From Vanilla planifolia (taxonomy: Eukaryota > Streptophyta > Magnoliopsida > Asparagales > Orchidaceae): a stretch of 64,000 nt of DNA. Positions 60,475 to 64,000 of the stretch are shown in pieces; the stretch's first letter is position 1; each line of letters opens with the position of its first letter. Below the pieces are notes generated by a model. It had not been told where the DNA came from. It worked only from the letters and a program-made list of their open reading frames with translations, and did not search any database. The DNA is taken from the NCBI GenBank assembly GCA_023846275.1, contig JAIUJO010000071.1, forward strand, positions 555,671-619,670, in the 5' to 3' direction. The position numbers were made by a program, and so were the translations under genes.

Positions 60475-63400
60475 TTGTATGTGCCTATGCACAATTGTTT
60501 GTGTGCATATGTGTGCTTTTATGTGTGTATGTGTACATGTGTGTGTGTGCATGTGCATGTGTTTGTAGTTGTGTGTATGCTTAAGTGTGTGCATTCATGC
60601 TTGTGTCTATATTCGCAGGTGCATGCATCTATGTGTGTGTATGCATGTGGGTGTGTGTTCATGAATGCACAAGTGTGTGCATGTGGGTGTGCATACATGT
60701 GTGAATGTTTGTGTGTTTGTAGGTTCTTGTGTTCACATGCATGTGTACATGTGTGTGCACATGCATGTATAATCATTTATGTGTTGCATTAATCGATATG
60801 CTTGTGTGGGTATGCGTGTTTTTGTGTGCATATTGTGTGTATGTGTCTATTTATGTGTGTTTGTGTGCATGTGCACATGTTTGTGTATGTGTGTGTGCTT
60901 GTTTATGTGCATGTTTGTGTATATTTGTAGCCCTTTGTGTGTCCATGTGTTTGTGTGTGCCTGAGTATGCCAGCGTGTGTGGTGTTTGCATGTATTTGTG
61001 TATGTTTGTGCATGTGTGAGTGTGCTTGTACATGTGTGGTTCATATGTGTGTGTCTATGTATGTGCATGTGTTTGTATGTTTGTGTGTGTGCATGCAATT
61101 ATATTTTTCGACACACCTATGCATATATGTGTGTGCATGATTATGTTTCTCTATTCAGGTGTGTATGCATATGTGTGTGAGTACATGCACTTACATATGT
61201 TGTATGTGTGCCTATGTGTGTGTATTTGGGCTTTTGTGCATGTGTTGGTTTGTTTACATGTATGTGTTTGTGCATGTATGGGTGCATGTGTGTGAGTACA
61301 AGTTTTTCTACACACGTGTGTGTGACTGCATGTATACAAGTGTGTGCATGGGTGCGTGAACTTGTGCGATTGTGTGTGTATGTGTTTGTTCATGATTCTC
61401 CATTTGTGTCTATGTGAATGTGTAAGTGTTTGTGCATCTGTGTATGCATGTATGTGCATATGTGTGCATATATGCTAGTGTGCATGTGTTTGTTCATGTG
61501 TGTGTGTATGTATGCATTTGCATGCATGCATATGTATGTATGTGCACATGTGTAGGTTCATGTGTCTACATGGTTGCAAGTATATGTGTGTGTGGGCCTT
61601 TGTGCATATGTGTGTGTATGCATGTGTACATGTGTGTGTGTCACAGTGTGCATGCATCATGTATGTGTGAGCATATGTTTTCTTCATGTGTATATGGCAT
61701 ATTTGTATGTGTATGTTCTTGTGTATACCTTTGTGTGTTTATCTTTATGTGCATGTGCATGCATGCTAGTGTGTCAATATGTGTGCATGTGTGCATATTT
61801 TTATGTTTCTATGTGTGTGTGTAGTGCATCTATGCATGTTTTTGTTTATACATGTGTGTGTGAGTGTGTGAGTGTAGTTTGTGTATGTTTTTGTTTGTAT
61901 GAGCTTTACAATTACATGTGTATTTATAATTTTGTGTGTGTGTGTGTCTAAGTGTGTGTGCATGTATATGATTGTTTGCTTGTGTTCCTACGTGTGTGTG
62001 CATGTGTGTGTTTGCGTGTATGCATGTGCATGCGTTTAAGTATGCATGAGTGTGTATGCATGCACATGTATGTGTGTGAGTGTGCTTGTGCATGTGTGCA
62101 CATGTGTGTGCACGTGAAAATAAATGGGTAAGTGTGAGTGAATATGTGAGTGTGTGTACAGGTGTATGCATGTGTGTGAGGGCCTATGTTTGTTCTTGCA
62201 TGTACACTCGTGAATGTGCATTTGTGTGAGTGCATTCTTGTGTATGTGTGCTTATGTGGGTGCATGTGACATGGCTGCATATATGCAAGAATGTTTATGT
62301 GTATATGTGTATGTGTGCCTGTATGAGTGTGTGTGCATGTGCATGCATATGCATTTGTGCATGTTTAGGTGTGTGTGTGTGTATATGTATGTTGGTGCAT
62401 GTGGTTGTGTACACGCATACATGCATACATATGTGATTGCACATTGTGTAGGTGTATGTGTGCATTCAGTTGTGTGGGTGTGCATGTGTGTGTCTGTATG
62501 TGTGTTTATGTGTGTGCATTTGAGTTCATTTTTGTGCACATTAGATTTTGTTCATATGTGTGCGTATGTGTGCATATCTATGTTTGTGTGTATGGGTATG
62601 TGTTTGTGCATATTTGTGATTGTATGTGTGTGTGTGGGCATGTAGGTGTGCATGTATGACTATGTAAATGTGTGTGTGTGTGTATATAGATGTGCATGTG
62701 CCTGTGCATGCAAGTGCATATGTGTACATGTCTATATATGTATGTGCATGTGTGTATTCTTATGTTCCTATGTGTGTATGCATGTTTATGCGTGCATATG
62801 CATTAGTGTGTGGTTTGTGTAGGTTGGTTCATGTGCATATATTTTTGTATGTGTGCAAGTGTGCTTGTGAGTATGTGTGTCTACTTGCATGTATGGGTGG
62901 ATGTATGCATTTGTTTATTTATACAAGCATTTGCATGCATGTGTTCATACATAAGTGTGTGTGTGTGTGTGATTAAGGGTGTGAGTTTGTATGCATGCAT
63001 GTGTCTGCTCAAGCATGAGTTTGTGTGAGATTGTCAGCATGTATGCTTGTGCATGCATTCACATGTGTGTGTGTGTGTCGTTGTGTGAGTGTGTGCATGT
63101 GTGTCAATATATGCGTGGATGTATGTCTGTGTGCACTTGCATGTAGTTGTTTGGGTGTTATGCATGAACATGTGTGCATTTGTGTTGATGTGGGTATGTG
63201 GCTATGTGATCATGTGCATTCATGTGTGTGTGCACAGTGTGATGTATGTGTGTTTGGTTTGTGCACATGTGCATGTGCATGTACATGTGTGTACTTATTG
63301 GTGTATATGTGTGTGAGTGTGTGTGTCTTTGTGGCTATGTGCTTGAGTGTGTGTATATGTGTGTGTGTGTGAGTCTATGTGCTTGTGCATGTGTGCATCT

Positions 63401-64000
63401 ATGTGTGTGTGTGTGCGTGTGTTTGCGTGTTTGCATGTGCGTGTGTTTGCGTATGTGTACACATGCATGTGTATAAGAGTGCATGTATGGGTGTGTGTGT
63501 TTGTAAGTGTCATGCATGTGAATGTTCATATATGTATATGTGTGTTATTGCATGGTATGTGCGTGTTTCTATTTGTGTACATGATTGTATATTTGTATGT
63601 AAGCTTAAGCGTCTGTGCACACAAGAATGTGTGTGCTTGTGTGCATGTGTGTGTGTTCATCTATGTGTATGTATGTGTGATAGTGCATAGGCATGTATTT
63701 GTGTATGTCTGTACTCATGTTTGCCTATATATGTTCTTGTGTGTTCATGTTTGTGCATGTGTGTGCTTCTTCATGTTGTGCATGCATTTGTACATGCGAT
63801 GCATTCATGTATGTGTGTGTGTTTATGTGTATGAATATGTGTGTGTAATAGTGCATGTGTGTATGTTTGTAGGCTCATGCATTTGTCTATGTAGGTGTGC
63901 GGGTTTGTGTGCATGCTTGTGTGCATTTATATGTATTTACGAGTGTGTGTATGTTGCTATGCATGCATGTGTATATGTTTGTGTATTTATACAAGCATGT
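60475..64000 (+). repeat. Higher-order block, second copy (matches 34,050-38,075), open at the window end
   Basis: Collinear with the block at 34.05-38.08 kb through at least six rare anchors, including ttttcgacacacc (61106), acatggttgcaagtatatgt (61568), tgcatgtgacatggctgcat (62263), tctttgtggctatgtgcttg (63327) and tttgtgtatttatacaagca (63978). It is shorter than the first copy: the stretch equivalent to about 34.30-34.70 kb is largely missing here. The homology runs off the window. Confidence 0.8.
62540..62825 (+). repeat. Dispersed block, third copy (matches 24.59-25.0 and 36.5-36.9 kb)
   Basis: Anchors attttgttcatatgtgtg, gcatatttgtgattgtatgt, catgtatgactatgta and gtgtgtattcttatgttcct match the copy near 36.6-36.9 kb in order. 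The tttgagtttatg segment is replaced by catgtctatatatgta. Confidence 0.65.

Larger units (their letters stand above)
53630..64000 (+). repeat. TG/CATG-rich degenerate satellite, segment 3
   Basis: Continues the TG satellite to the window end without a boundary, so the domain extends beyond 64,000. No island, RNA gene or coding signal was seen. The last 3.5 kb is the second copy of the higher-order block. Confidence 0.9.

Noticed and set aside
18341-64000. Telomere or yeast-like TG(1-3) telomeric repeat
   Set aside because: The sequence is irregular, contains frequent CATG and TGCA, shows no fixed telomeric unit, and extends for 45 kb with multi-kilobase internal duplications.
18341-64000. 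A CRISPR array, because of many short repeats
   Set aside because: The repeats are degenerate and low-complexity, there are no regular unique spacers, and no cas-like gene exists; the context is eukaryotic.

Overview
The window looks like eukaryotic nuclear DNA, most likely from a large repeat-rich plant genome. I find no convincing intact protein-coding gene. It is built from two very different repeat domains that meet abruptly near 18,340, and two small pieces of ordinary-complexity DNA are embedded in the second. The plant assignment rests on 5S rRNA-like sequences that resemble the plant 5S gene as I recall it; no database search was possible.

Region 1 (1 to about 18,340) is extremely AT-rich and looks at first like featureless intergenic DNA. 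Read closely, it is a degenerate head-to-tail array of 5S rDNA-like units, all on the + strand. Eleven recognisable 5S-like copies start near 1016, 2826, 4157, 6154, 7436, 8842, 9829, 11310, 14577, 16016 and 18081, and a 5' stub lies near 2366. Each follows a shared leader (a 'gataatttagaa' block, then 'ttttgagacaataatcac'). Most are followed by a T-run, a long AT spacer and a pyrimidine (TC-rich) block. C and G have mostly become T and A, as expected for old, methylated, silenced repeats. From about 10.1 kb a second AT-rich module ('B block') is interleaved and spacing becomes irregular.

Region 2 (about 18,341 to 64,000) is about 45 kb of degenerate TG/CATG sequence, dominated by strings such as tgtgtgcatgtgtg on the + strand. 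It is mostly alternating pyrimidine-purine. Its many long open frames (Cys/Val/Met-rich on +, His/Thr-rich on -) follow from composition and are not genes. It has hierarchical structure: short tandem duplications (18, 24, 32, 46, 49 and 154 bp), longer ones (about 335 bp and 1.65 kb), and a multi-kilobase block at about 34,050-38,075 that recurs collinearly at about 60,475-64,000.

Two islands interrupt the TG domain. Island 1 (39,287-39,625) is balanced-composition DNA flanked by a 6-bp direct repeat, containing a 14-bp perfect palindrome and a short stem-loop. It may be an organellar or transposon fragment. Island 2 (53,530-53,629) is about 100 bp, has imperfect inverted ends, and could encode a short charged helix-like peptide broken by one stop codon.

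Nothing here works as a pathway. The window records repeat evolution: decay of a 5S-derived satellite, and growth of a potentially Z-forming TG satellite that starts inside one of its units.
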